Of a stretch of 45,627 nt of DNA, positions 18,013 to 26,347 are shown piece by piece. The stretch is from Desulfobacterales bacterium. GTDB lineage: Bacteria > Desulfobacterota > Syntrophobacteria > B119-G9. Both the position numbers and the translations under genes were made by a program. The stretch covers positions 1-45,627 of the forward strand of contig JALSTM010000190.1 of NCBI GenBank assembly GCA_026983715.1, in the 5' to 3' direction. The first letter of the stretch is position 1. Each line of letters opens with the position of its first letter. The notes under the pieces were generated by a model that saw only the letters and a list, made by a program, of their open reading frames with translations, was not told where the DNA came from and searched no databases.

Positions 18013-19362
18013 ATGAAAAGTAGAATTGCCAAATACTTACCACTTATTATTATCCTTACATTTTTTACGACACCTGTTTTTTCAGAAGGATCCGGTCCCA
18101 AGCGACAACCGCATAAGCTCACTCTAATGGAGGCTATTCAAATAGCAACTCACAATAATTATCTGGTGAAAGAAACAATAGAAAAACAAAGGGCAGCGGT
18201 TGAGGCAGAAAAGAGTGCCACCGCCGATTTATTACCGAAGCTTTCGGCATCTTATTCATACACTCGTCTGAAACATTCACCCTATGCCATTTTCAATTAT
18301 TCTCAGCTTCCCATTGGGCCGCAAAAAGTTGCTATTGGTGACAAGGACAATTACGGTTGGGATGTTGGGTTTACGCAGCCTATTTTTACAGGATTTGCCC
18401 TCATCACGAAGCGTAAGATTGCTCAACTTGGGGTAAGCGTTAGCAAAATAGAGCGTGAACAAGCAATTCTAGACATAACCAAACGGGTAAAAATTGCCTA
18501 TTACAGGATTTTGCTTGCCAAGCGGCTCGTCGAAGTTGCCCGGGAAGAGGTAAAACAACTCCAATCCCATGTTCACGATGCACAACTATTTTACAAACAG
18601 GAATTAATACCCCGAAATGACCTGTTGAAATCACAAGTGGCACTGGCTCAAGCTAAGCAAAAACTGGCGAGGGCCAAAAGTAGTTTCAAGGTAGCTGTTT
18701 CCGCACTCAATACCCTTTTAAGCTGGGATGTTACCAAAAATACCAGGGTAGAAGACATACCCGGCTTTGAACCGTCGGAATATAATGAAAAAGCATTGTT
18801 TAAGAAAGCCCTCAAAAACAGGCCGGAGCTCAAGATTTTAAAAACAGCTATCCATGAAGCAGAACTTGGAATAAAGATGGCTAAGAGTGCGTACTACCCT
18901 AAAATATTTGCCTTCGGAAGGTACGAACAAAAGGGCGATGATCTACTTGCAACAAGCAGTGACTACACAAACACTCATAACGCAGCGGTGGGTATACAGG
19001 CAAAATGGACTTTCTTTGAATGGGGAAAAACAAGAGCGGAGGTCAAAAGAAACTTTCACCAGAAAAATGCCCTGGTGGAGAGGTTCAGAGGAATTGAGGA
19101 CAGCATAAAGCTAGAGGTTCGCGATGCTTACCAGAAACTAAATGTGGCAAAAGAGAATATAGAAACGGCAAAGAAGGCTTTGTTGCAAGCAAGGGAGAAT
19201 TTTCGTATCACAAACCTGCAGTACCAGCAACAGGTTACCACATCGACAGAAGTGCTGGACGCCCGAACTTACCTGACTCAAGCCCAGGTAAACTACTATG
19301 GAGCACTTTACGGTTATATGATGGCCGAGGCCGAATTAGCTAGAGCAATCGGAAGTAAATGA
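18013..19362 (+). CDS. TolC family outer membrane protein
   Basis: Second TolC-type outer-membrane channel in the window, 449 residues. A signal peptide (MKSRIAKYLPLIIILTFFTTPVFS) precedes the two helical halves; LTLMEAIQIATHNNYLVKE opens the first and KKALKNRPELKILKTAIHEAE the second, both typical. LDARTYLTQAQVNYYGALYGYMMAEAELARAIG is the usual C-terminal helix. GGAG lies eight bases before the ATG. There are no pump or adaptor genes next to it, so the transported substrate cannot be inferred. Confidence 0.88.
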   Translation: MKSRIAKYLPLIIILTFFTTPVFSEGSGPKRQPHKLTLMEAIQIATHNNYLVKETIEKQRAAVEAEKSATADLLPKLSASYSYTRLKHSPYAIFNYSQLPIGPQKVAIGDKDNYGWDVGFTQPIFTGFALITKRKIAQLGVSVSKIEREQAILDITKRVKIAYYRILLAKRLVEVAREEVKQLQSHVHDAQLFYKQELIPRNDLLKSQVALAQAKQKLARAKSSFKVAVSALNTLLSWDVTKNTRVEDIPGFEPSEYNEKALFKKALKNRPELKILKTAIHEAELGIKMAKSAYYPKIFAFGRYEQKGDDLLATSSDYTNTHNAAVGIQAKWTFFEWGKTRAEVKRNFHQKNALVERFRGIEDSIKLEVRDAYQKLNVAKENIETAKKALLQARENFRITNLQYQQQVTTSTEVLDARTYLTQAQVNYYGALYGYMMAEAELARAIGSK

Positions 19363-19391
19363 AATTTCTATTGTATCAGACCAAAGTTACG

Positions 19392-19742
19392 TCATAATTC
19401 CGGGTAACCCGACGGAATAAGACAAACAATCACAAACGGTTCGTCCCCTGTATTTTTTAGCTGGTGTTCTTCATCGGGGGGAATAAATATTGCCGTACCG
19501 GGACTTAAATTAACCCAGCTGCCATTTTCTAATACGGCGCCTTTTCCGGAATGTACAAAAATTTCATGTTCCCATGGGTGGGAATGGCGCGGAGTGAATC
19601 CACCGGGGGCTATCTCAAAAAGCCTCATAACAAAATTCCTAGCTCCATTAGCCTTTCCAATCAAGACCCTGGCCTCTATCCCCTTCGCTTCTCCCGAATC
19701 GAATATCTTCGCAGGAATGTTTTTCTTTTCAATAACTTCCAT
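19392..19742 (-). CDS. Cupin domain protein
   Basis: Small 116-residue single-domain cupin. The metal-binding motif 1 is present as PRHSHPWEHEIFVHSGKG (two His, one Glu, one more His in the pattern HxH...E...G), and motif 2 as PPDEEHQLKNTGDEP. Such proteins bind a metal and act as small enzymes or sensors; its substrate is unknown. GAGGGA is five bases before the ATG. It converges with the TolC gene, 29 bp away, with no terminator visible between them. Confidence 0.85.
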   Translation of the reverse strand: MEVIEKKNIPAKIFDSGEAKGIEARVLIGKANGARNFVMRLFEIAPGGFTPRHSHPWEHEIFVHSGKGAVLENGSWVNLSPGTAIFIPPDEEHQLKNTGDEPFVIVCLIPSGYPEL

Positions 19743-20406
19743 CGTTTTCCCTCAATCTTTTCTGCAATGTCTGAACTTACAACGTCTAAGGAAACTCTAA
19801 TACATTTGGATTTCATGAACTCTTATTACAACATAAAAAGGCTACTAAAAACAATCTAAAATCGGTCATTGCAGCCGGAGTGAACGTGTTTTGAGCGCTA
19901 TCTTGAGTAACGGACTGTATCGAAGGGTCGGAATCTAGTTCCATATAGACTGTTCGGCGGATCGTGGCCGCCCCCTGACTAGATCAGGGGACTGCCATAA
20001 CGTGCAAGTAGTCCTTGACCATTTGAATAATTAATCAGAGGTCCCCTTAATTATTCACTGCGTCTCCACGTCTCTGCGGGTAATGCGTGTTTCCTCCCGC
20101 CAAGGCGCAAAGACGAAGAGATTTGCAAAGTCTGATTGATCTCCCAACCCGAGCCTCATTTTACAAATTAAAAGAGTTATTAAATCTCCTCCTTACTATA
20201 TAAGCCCCCTTGTTGCTTGAGCCACAACAAAGCATGTAAATCCAGCATGTATTGCTGTCAGAGACATGGAAAGCTTTTTGAAGCGATTGCTTGAAGACCC
20301 GCTGTTTTTCTTTGCCTCAGCAAGGCGGAAGATCGCATCGTTGTCTCCCTTTGGCAAACTCCTCGCTGTGACGGAATCTTGCAAATGTTTCTTAGGAATC
20401 GATTCA
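19743..20406. other. 664-bp intergenic region with repeat fragments
   Basis: No convincing gene. It holds a hairpin at 19972-19990 (CCCCTGA-CTAGA-TCAGGGG), a stretch around 20050-20130 resembling dispersed 'cgtctccacg ... gcgcaaagacg' repeats, and the partial MITE-like copy at 20283-20372. Frames that are open here run antisense into glgC and are shadows. Confidence 0.5.
20283..20372 (-). repeat. MITE-like dispersed repeat, partial inverted copy 3
   Basis: Read on the minus strand it runs GTCACAGCGAGGAGTTTGCC ... AAGCAATCGC, clearly related to CATTGCGAGGAGTCTGCC ... AAGCAATCTGG at 2182. The far end is not recognisable, so boundaries are approximate. Confidence 0.5.
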
Positions 20407-21696
20407 TTAAAAATATTTTTTCAACGGTGGAAAGAATCCCTTAGGCACTACCACTATGCCTCTTGGAGTAACGTGGAATGTCTTTTTGTCTTTTCTGGGG
20501 TTTATTCCGATTTTAGTGTTAGGAGGTATTACATTTTGCTTGTCAATGATAGCTTTTTTTATCCTGCAATTACGACCAATTTCCACATCATTCATCACTA
20601 CCGCCTCTTCAACAGTAGCCCAGCTTCTCACAACCACGTTGGGAGAGAGAACAGAATTACGAACGAGACCACCGCTAATTATGCATCCGTTAGATACAAG
20701 GGAGTCCAGTGCTTTGCCAACACGAGGTTTGTCACCTCGTTCGGTCGCAAAAACAAACTTGGCTGGCGGGCATTGCAATTGGTTTGTCCTGATAGGCCAC
20801 AGTCGTCCGTAAAGGTTGAAAAACGGCTCAACCCCTGTGAGGTCCATGTTTGCGTTCCAGTAGGCATCGAGTGTTCCTACATCTCTCCAATATGAAGAAT
20901 CACGAGTACGTTTTTCCAGCACAACTTCCCGTTCCCCGTCACTATTGGTAACCAGCACGTAGTCTTCGATGGCGTTCATTCGCTTGTAAGGATAAGCGTA
21001 AACTTTGTGAGTTTTTACCAAGTTAGGAATAATGTCCTTGCCGAAATCCTCTTTTTCTGTTGTTTCTAAGGCTTCCAAGAGGACTTTCGTTTTAAAAATG
21101 TATATACCCATGGAAGCGAGGCAATGTCGAGGATCACCCGGTATGGCAGTTGGGGCCGGCGGCTTCTCCTCAAAGTTCTTTATGCGAAATTCTTCGTCGA
21201 CTTCGGCAATTCCAAAACTCGAGGCAATATCCTTATCAACTTCGATCAACGAGACCGTAACATCGGCATCGCGCTCTTCATGATATTCCTTGAAAGTCAC
21301 GTAATTCATCTTGTATACATGGTCCCCGGAGAGAATTATGATGTGTTTTGGGTTTTCTCTTTTGATTAAGTAAAGATTTTGTCTTACGGAATCCGCGGTC
21401 CCACGATACCAGTCTCTGCTAATTCTTTGCTGGGGAGCAACGATTTTAAGATAATGGCCGAGATCGTAGCTGAAGATGTTCCACCCGTACTCGAGATGAT
21501 CAACCAGGGATTGAGATTTGTACTGGGGGAAGACAAGTATCTTGTATAGTTGTGAATTAATGCAGTTACTCAAGGTTATGTCAATGAGACGGTAAGATCC
21601 GCCGAACGGAACAGCCGGCTTGGATCTGTCCATCGTTAAGGGCATGAGCCTTTCTCCTCGCCCTCCAGCCATGATAATAGTCAAGATATCTTTCAT
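20407..21696 (-). CDS. glgC: Glucose-1-phosphate adenylyltransferase
   Basis: Makes ADP-glucose from glucose-1-phosphate and ATP, the controlling step of glycogen synthesis. The N-terminal nucleotidyltransferase motif AGGRGERLMPLTMDRSKPAVPFGG is complete in its key residues (GGxGxRL, Lys in SKPAVPF). ILSGDHVYKMNY is the metal-binding Asp loop, SMGIYIFK and WRDVGTLDAYW follow, and the C-terminal left-handed beta-helix carries the hexapeptide-like VVVRSWATVEEAVVMNDVEIG. Length 429 is normal. GAGGGG is just upstream. It is the last gene in a co-oriented set with FHA and PP2C genes, 98 bp after the FHA gene, hinting that phospho-signalling is linked to glycogen metabolism. Confidence 0.95.
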   Translation of the reverse strand: MKDILTIIMAGGRGERLMPLTMDRSKPAVPFGGSYRLIDITLSNCINSQLYKILVFPQYKSQSLVDHLEYGWNIFSYDLGHYLKIVAPQQRISRDWYRGTADSVRQNLYLIKRENPKHIIILSGDHVYKMNYVTFKEYHEERDADVTVSLIEVDKDIASSFGIAEVDEEFRIKNFEEKPPAPTAIPGDPRHCLASMGIYIFKTKVLLEALETTEKEDFGKDIIPNLVKTHKVYAYPYKRMNAIEDYVLVTNSDGEREVVLEKRTRDSSYWRDVGTLDAYWNANMDLTGVEPFFNLYGRLWPIRTNQLQCPPAKFVFATERGDKPRVGKALDSLVSNGCIISGGLVRNSVLSPNVVVRSWATVEEAVVMNDVEIGRNCRIKKAIIDKQNVIPPNTKIGINPRKDKKTFHVTPRGIVVVPKGFFPPLKKYF

Positions 21697-21794
21697 AGCC
21701 CCTCAACTCCTCCAAAAAGGTATTTCGAATGTGTGTATTATATCAGTGGCGTGGAACAATTGGAAGCATGCAGGGTATAATTAGATTGGGAAGA

Positions 21795-22514
21795 TTAATT
21801 TTCCTGGTAGTAAAACTGCATCTTGGAAGACCCAACTTGGATCATGTCAAATTCTTGTAACCTATATACATCTTTTACTGACTCTCCGTTAACTTTTAGT
21901 TTCCCCATGCCTCCCACTGGTGTCAGGTAATAACCGGTAGGTCTTTTGCTGATTATGGCGGCCACTTTCCCGACCAATAAACCACCAACCTTTATATCCG
22001 CTTCTTTTCCCTTTCCGACTTTCATTATTTTTCTCGCAAGGGGAACATCGGGGTGATCATCGGAGATAAAGGATATCATACCAATCTTTGAAGATTTCTT
22101 TGAAGCTTCTCCTTGATAGGTATCGTTGGATGGTTTCTTTGTTAATATTTTCTTTGTTGGGGAGTCATCATCGAGGATCAATCCGTCTTTCGGCAGTACG
22201 GTCTCCCCGGTGAGGCCTGTGGTAACTTCGTCTGCAGACAGAATAAGGGTATGTCTACCGATGGTGATCTTATCACCTATTTTCAACTCGGCCTGTGTTA
22301 CGAGCTTGTTGTTAACAAACGTACCGTTTAGACTTTTCAAGTCGGTAATAAAAAATTTACCGTTCTTGTAATCCAGCCTTGCATGCCGTCCGGATACGGC
22401 CATGTTCTGGATTACTAAATCGTTTTCAGCTTTTCTCCCAATAGTTATCTTTCGCTTCGTTATTGGGAATTCGCTAAGCACCTTGTCATTGAGTTTCAAG
22501 ATAAGTTTAGCCAT
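21795..22514 (-). CDS. FHA domain protein (tandem FHA)
   Basis: Phosphopeptide-binding signalling protein of 239 residues. Domain 1 (about 1-95) has the FHA signature: TIGRKAENDLVI, SGRHARLD and SLNGTFVNN, including the Arg, Ser and Asn used to bind phosphothreonine. A Ser/Thr- and Lys-rich linker (about 115-145) may itself be a phosphorylation target. Domain 2 (about 150-239) resembles a degenerate FHA (VGKGKEADIKVGGLLVGKVAAIISKR, then KVNGESV) lacking the SxRH pattern. It follows a PP2C phosphatase by 113 bp on the same strand. No Ser/Thr kinase gene is in the window. Confidence 0.9.
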   Translation of the reverse strand: MAKLILKLNDKVLSEFPITKRKITIGRKAENDLVIQNMAVSGRHARLDYKNGKFFITDLKSLNGTFVNNKLVTQAELKIGDKITIGRHTLILSADEVTTGLTGETVLPKDGLILDDDSPTKKILTKKPSNDTYQGEASKKSSKIGMISFISDDHPDVPLARKIMKVGKGKEADIKVGGLLVGKVAAIISKRPTGYYLTPVGGMGKLKVNGESVKDVYRLQEFDMIQVGSSKMQFYYQEN

Positions 22515-22627
22515 TCGTCCAAGCTCTTACCCCCTGGGACTACGAGCTGTAATCCTTACTGAACAGTAGCTTTTTCTAACCTGCGATGTACCCTTTACCC
22601 CTAATTTTTAATACTTCCGAAAAATCT

Positions 22628-23425
22628 TTAGGGTTCTTCTATCTCAACGAGTACTACCGTGATGTTATCTACACCACCCTTCTCATTTGCTAATGCTACC
22701 AGTTTCTGGCATAACTTATCCAATTTTTTTTCCGCCTCAACAACATTTAAGATTTCATCATCGGTAAGCATGTCCGTCAGGCCATCACTGCATAACAAAA
22801 ACCTGTCACCGGCACAGATATCAATTTCGTGAACATCCACCTCGGTCTCAGGCTCACTACCCAAAGCTCTCACGAGGATATGATCAAGATGACCAGTTAT
22901 GAATTCTTCTTTTTTGTTCATGAAATCCGGATCATTTTTGATGTATTCATTTAAAAGGGTGTGATCTTCATTGAGCTGTAAAATAGTGGCATCTCTTATC
23001 AGATATATTCTACTATCGCCCACGTTAGCAACAATACCCCTGCCAGAACCCGGGAGAAGCAAAGCTACAACGGTACATCCCATGCCCCTGTAGTTTATAT
23101 CGTCTTCTCCAACCTGGTAAATGATCCTGTTTGCCAGACGTATACTATCTGCGAGCTCTACCGCTTCAGGGGAAAAATCCGAATCCCGTTCTCCTGGAAC
23201 CTCCCATTCATCGGATCCAGTGGTAGGTACATCCCCGGATTCTTTTTTGGAGAGATATTTTTGGATGACCTCTATGGCTAACTGGCTCGCAACTTCTCCT
23301 GCCTGGTGTCCTCCCATGCCATCCGAAACTAAGAACAAACCAAGTTTGTCATCTATAAGGTAGGCGTCTTCGTTGTTAAACCTGGTTCTACCCGTATCGG
23401 ATAGACCTTCGGCTCTAAATTTCAC
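22628..23425 (-). CDS. PP2C-type protein serine/threonine phosphatase
   Basis: Metal-dependent phosphatase of the PPM/PP2C family, 265 residues, soluble. Catalytic motifs are in order: RFNNEDAY, SDGMGGHQAGEVAS, ANVGDSRIYLI, LLCSDGLTDMLTDDEI and GGVDNITVVLV, giving the Asp set that holds two metal ions. The start is GTG at 23425 with GAGG six bases upstream. The gene starts 14 bases after the thioredoxin-like gene and is followed by the FHA gene, suggesting one signalling/redox transcription unit. It should reverse a Hanks-type kinase encoded elsewhere. Confidence 0.93.
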   Translation of the reverse strand: MKFRAEGLSDTGRTRFNNEDAYLIDDKLGLFLVSDGMGGHQAGEVASQLAIEVIQKYLSKKESGDVPTTGSDEWEVPGERDSDFSPEAVELADSIRLANRIIYQVGEDDINYRGMGCTVVALLLPGSGRGIVANVGDSRIYLIRDATILQLNEDHTLLNEYIKNDPDFMNKKEEFITGHLDHILVRALGSEPETEVDVHEIDICAGDRFLLCSDGLTDMLTDDEILNVVEAEKKLDKLCQKLVALANEKGGVDNITVVLVEIEEP

Positions 23426-23439
23426 AATTTGCCTCTGAT

Positions 23440-23955
23440 TTACCCTTTTTTAAGAAATCTATCGAGCTTTTTCGGCACCTCGTGGGAAAAATAAACAATA
23501 TAGCCATCAGTATCAATCAATATAAAAAGAGGTATACCCCTAACGTTGTAACTTCTGGTGACCTTACTCCCCTTGTCATACAAGATCGTATAAGGAATCT
23601 TGTTCTTGTCACGATAGCGCTTTACTCTCTCAAGGCTGTCTCCAGAACCCACGTTGACACCAAGGATCATCAGTTTGTCAGAACCATATTCACTGAGGAG
23701 TTCTTTTAACTTCGCCGGGGCTTTACGGCAGTGGGGGCACCACGTGGCCCAAAAATAGAGCAAAACAGGTTTCTTAGTGTACTTTTCTTTGAGATTAACA
23801 TTGTTACCGTCCACGTCGGGCAACGTAAAGTCCAGTGCCTTTACCTTGGGATGTTCAAATTTTTTCTCCTTTTCGCTTTCAGACGAACACGAACAAGCGA
23901 AAACAACGGTCAAAAACACGACAAACAGAAGGGTCAAAAGTTTTTTTGCTTTCAT
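23440..23955 (-). CDS. TlpA/ResA-like thioredoxin lipoprotein
   Basis: Membrane-anchored periplasmic thiol-disulfide protein. Start at 23955 gives MKAKKLLTLLFVVFLTVVFACSCSS, a signal peptide with a plausible lipobox ending at VFAC. The thioredoxin fold carries the active site WCPHC in YFWATWCPHCRKAPAKL, and the cis-Pro region is NVRGIPLFILID. The ATG overlaps the ccdA stop (ATGA, 23952-23955), so it is coupled to ccdA, which would supply its electrons. The frame is open upstream to 24207, but that part lies inside ccdA and is rejected. Likely targets are disulfides in periplasmic proteins or apocytochromes c. Confidence 0.9.
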   Translation of the reverse strand: MKAKKLLTLLFVVFLTVVFACSCSSESEKEKKFEHPKVKALDFTLPDVDGNNVNLKEKYTKKPVLLYFWATWCPHCRKAPAKLKELLSEYGSDKLMILGVNVGSGDSLERVKRYRDKNKIPYTILYDKGSKVTRSYNVRGIPLFILIDTDGYIVYFSHEVPKKLDRFLKKG

Positions 23956-24662
23956 ATCAATAATTCTCCTACCTTGATTAAAAAGTATTCTCCGGCTCCT
24001 ATCATTATTATTCCAAAAGCCTTTTGGACTATCTTTAGCCATGGCCCGGATTTCGGTAATGAGCCCAGCAATCCGGTAAAGGTTCCAAGTATAATCACAA
24101 GAGTACCAAGGCCGTAGGCAAACAAAAACAACATGCCCATGCCAAGCATCAGATTGCCCTTGCTTGCAACGAATGCTAGAAGAATTCCGAGTACCGGCGT
24201 CGTACACGTACTTATTACAATGGCCGAGCTTCCTCCCAGGATGATACTGGATAAGATTTCCGAGCCGGGCAAATTTTTAACTGTCAGCTTATCAAAGAAC
24301 TTTGGCGATGGCAAATGAAACACTTCCAGCATAGCGAGTCCAAAGAATATGCATATGTTTGCAATGATAAAGTAGACTACCGGATGCTGGGTAGCGGTTC
24401 CAAACATTTTACCAGTTAGCGCTGCAGTAACTCCCAGAGCCGCATAGACGACCGCAAGGCCAAAAACGTAAAAAAACGCAAGAACAAACCCACGCTTTCT
24501 GGATTTGGCAGTCCTGCTTCCAATGAAACCGATTGTTATTGGGATCATGGGGTAGCTACAAGGAGTGAAGCTGGTAAGCAATCCTGCCAGAAAAGAAAAT
24601 AACAAGGCCATGAAATGGCTTTCACGCATAAAAAATTCTAGCTTCGATATTAAAACTTCCAT
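23952..24662 (-). CDS. ccdA: CcdA/DsbD-like transmembrane thiol-disulfide transporter
   Basis: Passes reducing power from cytoplasmic thioredoxin across the inner membrane. The 236 residues form about six membrane helices. The two conserved cysteines are in FTPCSYPMIPITIGF (helix 1) and VISTCTTPVLGILLAF (helix 4), each beside the expected prolines. Its stop overlaps the start of the TlpA-like gene, the natural partner. AGGA is about 11 bases before the ATG. The promoter should lie in 24663-24891, shared divergently with the FKBP-like gene. Confidence 0.92.
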   Translation of the reverse strand: MEVLISKLEFFMRESHFMALLFSFLAGLLTSFTPCSYPMIPITIGFIGSRTAKSRKRGFVLAFFYVFGLAVVYAALGVTAALTGKMFGTATQHPVVYFIIANICIFFGLAMLEVFHLPSPKFFDKLTVKNLPGSEILSSIILGGSSAIVISTCTTPVLGILLAFVASKGNLMLGMGMLFLFAYGLGTLVIILGTFTGLLGSLPKSGPWLKIVQKAFGIIMIGAGEYFLIKVGELLI

Positions 24663-24891
24663 GAGATTTCAATTCCTGGGTTATTGATTACAAAGAAAAT
24701 AGATCCACCCTGTTTTCTTGCCTCGATCTTCATGTTAAATATAAGAGACTTATGCGGAGCCTAGGGCAGCTTAGCACCCGAGATTTTCCTGTTGATATTA
24801 TACCGTACTCCTGTTACGTGTTTAAAGCTTTTCCATAAGAACATTGTATAATAAAACTTTAACAAATTAATGTAGCAAAAGGAAATAACCA

Positions 24892-25296
24892 ATGAACCAA
24901 AAAGTCGATCACCTCAAACGTGTTACCCTGTCATGCAAAGTAGCTTTCCTTAACACCAATTCAAACGGTCATGGTTGCGAAAATATTAACAGAAATTGCT
25001 ATAATTCTCCAACTAAAATAGAGTTCATATACGGTATTGGACCGGAAGGATTAGCTCCCATTGAGTTTAAGTTAGCCAAAGCATCCGTGGGTGATACTTT
25101 TCACTGGAACCTCCCTACCCATAAGTTTTTCGGTTTTTTTGGCCACTTGCCCCACCCTCACCTCGTAATACCGGCAGACGCGGAAGAAGTCTGCCTGGAA
25201 ATAAGTGTGGATAATATTAAACCGGCTTCTCCCAGAGAAATTGTTGCCGCGTTGGCTGAAATTGTCAATAGCAGAGAACAATGCTCCTGTTGCTAG
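24892..25296 (+). CDS. Small FKBP-like protein with cysteine tail
   Basis: Function unknown. The 134 residues include TKIEFIYGIGPEGLAPIEFKLA and KASVGDTFHWNLPTH, which resemble the core strands of SlyD/FKBP-type proteins (a 'G.GPEGLE..L....VGD' pattern); this is recognition by eye and uncertain. The protein has eight or so cysteines and ends in EQCSCC, suggesting metal or redox chemistry. AAGGAA is seven bases before the ATG. It is divergent from ccdA/tlpA, so a redox role is possible, and it converges with recO with only 10 bp between. Confidence 0.6.
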   Translation: MNQKVDHLKRVTLSCKVAFLNTNSNGHGCENINRNCYNSPTKIEFIYGIGPEGLAPIEFKLAKASVGDTFHWNLPTHKFFGFFGHLPHPHLVIPADAEEVCLEISVDNIKPASPREIVAALAEIVNSREQCSCC

Positions 25297-25306
25297 AGAT
25301 AGAATT

Positions 25307-26071
25307 CTATATGACGTGATCAATTTGAGAAAGAACATTCATCGATTTCAGGGGCTTTTCTATGTGAAATTCCACGTACCTTGCCAACATTTTAAGTACC
25401 ACGTCCCTATCTTCCGGACGAAATTTAAACCTCCAGAGTTTCTCAATTTCAACATGCCTGGCTTTCTCCAGAAGCGATATAATGCCAAAAGAAATTAGCG
25501 ATGAAGCGGCTTTCTTATTGTCGATGTGATCTTTGCACACGGTACCTCCTGTAACAGGGTCAAAATACCATATTCCGTTTTTGCTTATTTTTTTCTTACA
25601 TACAAGGCACAGATCGAGGCGGGGAGTCAGACCTGCCATTACGATTAATCGCCACAGAGAAAGGCAGGAAGTGCTCACCGGGTCCTTTGAAATGCTAATC
25701 TCCGTCAGAGTTCCGAAAAGCAAATCAAAAACCTCAGGTTGCACCATCCTTTCAGGTACCATTTCTTTGATAGCCTCGGCAACCAAGCCAGCACATGATA
25801 GCTTAACTATGTCGCGCCTTAGCATTGAAAATGATTCGGCTAATACCGCTTTTTTCACAAATACCAGGCTCGGAAAAGCCTTTTCCCCGTATTCTATTTC
25901 GACCAGATTAAAGGTGCCAAGCGAATTAACAAACCTCCTCTTGCTTTTTCTGGCATGTTTGGCCACTCCCGCTACTTTCCCGTGATGCCTTGTAAGGAAA
26001 GCGACCAGGAGATCAGCTTCACCGTAATCTCTGGTGCTTAAAATTATTGCCTTGTCTTTTATGTATTTCAT
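25307..26071 (-). CDS. recO: DNA repair protein RecO
   Basis: Recombination mediator that loads RecA at gaps with RecR. Start at 26071 gives MKYIKDKAIILSTRDYGEADLL, the usual RecO N-terminal OB-fold opening, with HHGKVAGVAKHARKSKRR following. The middle helical part and zinc finger region CLVCKKKISKNG...CKDH are present; the fourth metal ligand appears to be His or absent. About 254 residues, normal. The frame stays open to 26149 but the extra 26 residues are unlike the family. The gene is alone on its strand. Confidence 0.88.
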   Translation of the reverse strand: MKYIKDKAIILSTRDYGEADLLVAFLTRHHGKVAGVAKHARKSKRRFVNSLGTFNLVEIEYGEKAFPSLVFVKKAVLAESFSMLRRDIVKLSCAGLVAEAIKEMVPERMVQPEVFDLLFGTLTEISISKDPVSTSCLSLWRLIVMAGLTPRLDLCLVCKKKISKNGIWYFDPVTGGTVCKDHIDNKKAASSLISFGIISLLEKARHVEIEKLWRFKFRPEDRDVVLKMLARYVEFHIEKPLKSMNVLSQIDHVI

Positions 26072-26347
26072 CAAAACCAGAAGTTCTCTTGTGAATCGTA
26101 AAAGTCGTAACCAGAGCAAATTAATTCCAAAAAAATGAAGCCTGTACAATAAAATGATTGCATTTTCTCTCCCAATGCCTTAGTATTTTGGCCAGTTATG
26201 AATGTTAGGAATATTATCTAAATGATTTAATATTAACTGACCGCAATTCAAAGCTTCCTTTTCAACCTTACCAAACAGGAAATAATGCTGATGGACTTTT
26301 AACATAAGTACTAACCAATGTTAATAGGTGTTATTTGGGGATTTAGT

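Noticed and set aside
20266-20895. 209-codon plus-strand open frame
   Set aside because: It lies antisense to the start-to-end conserved glgC gene and in repeat DNA; its product is not protein-like.
23956-24207. 84-residue N-terminal extension of the TlpA-like protein
   Set aside because: It overlaps ccdA and hides a clear lipoprotein signal peptide starting at 23955.
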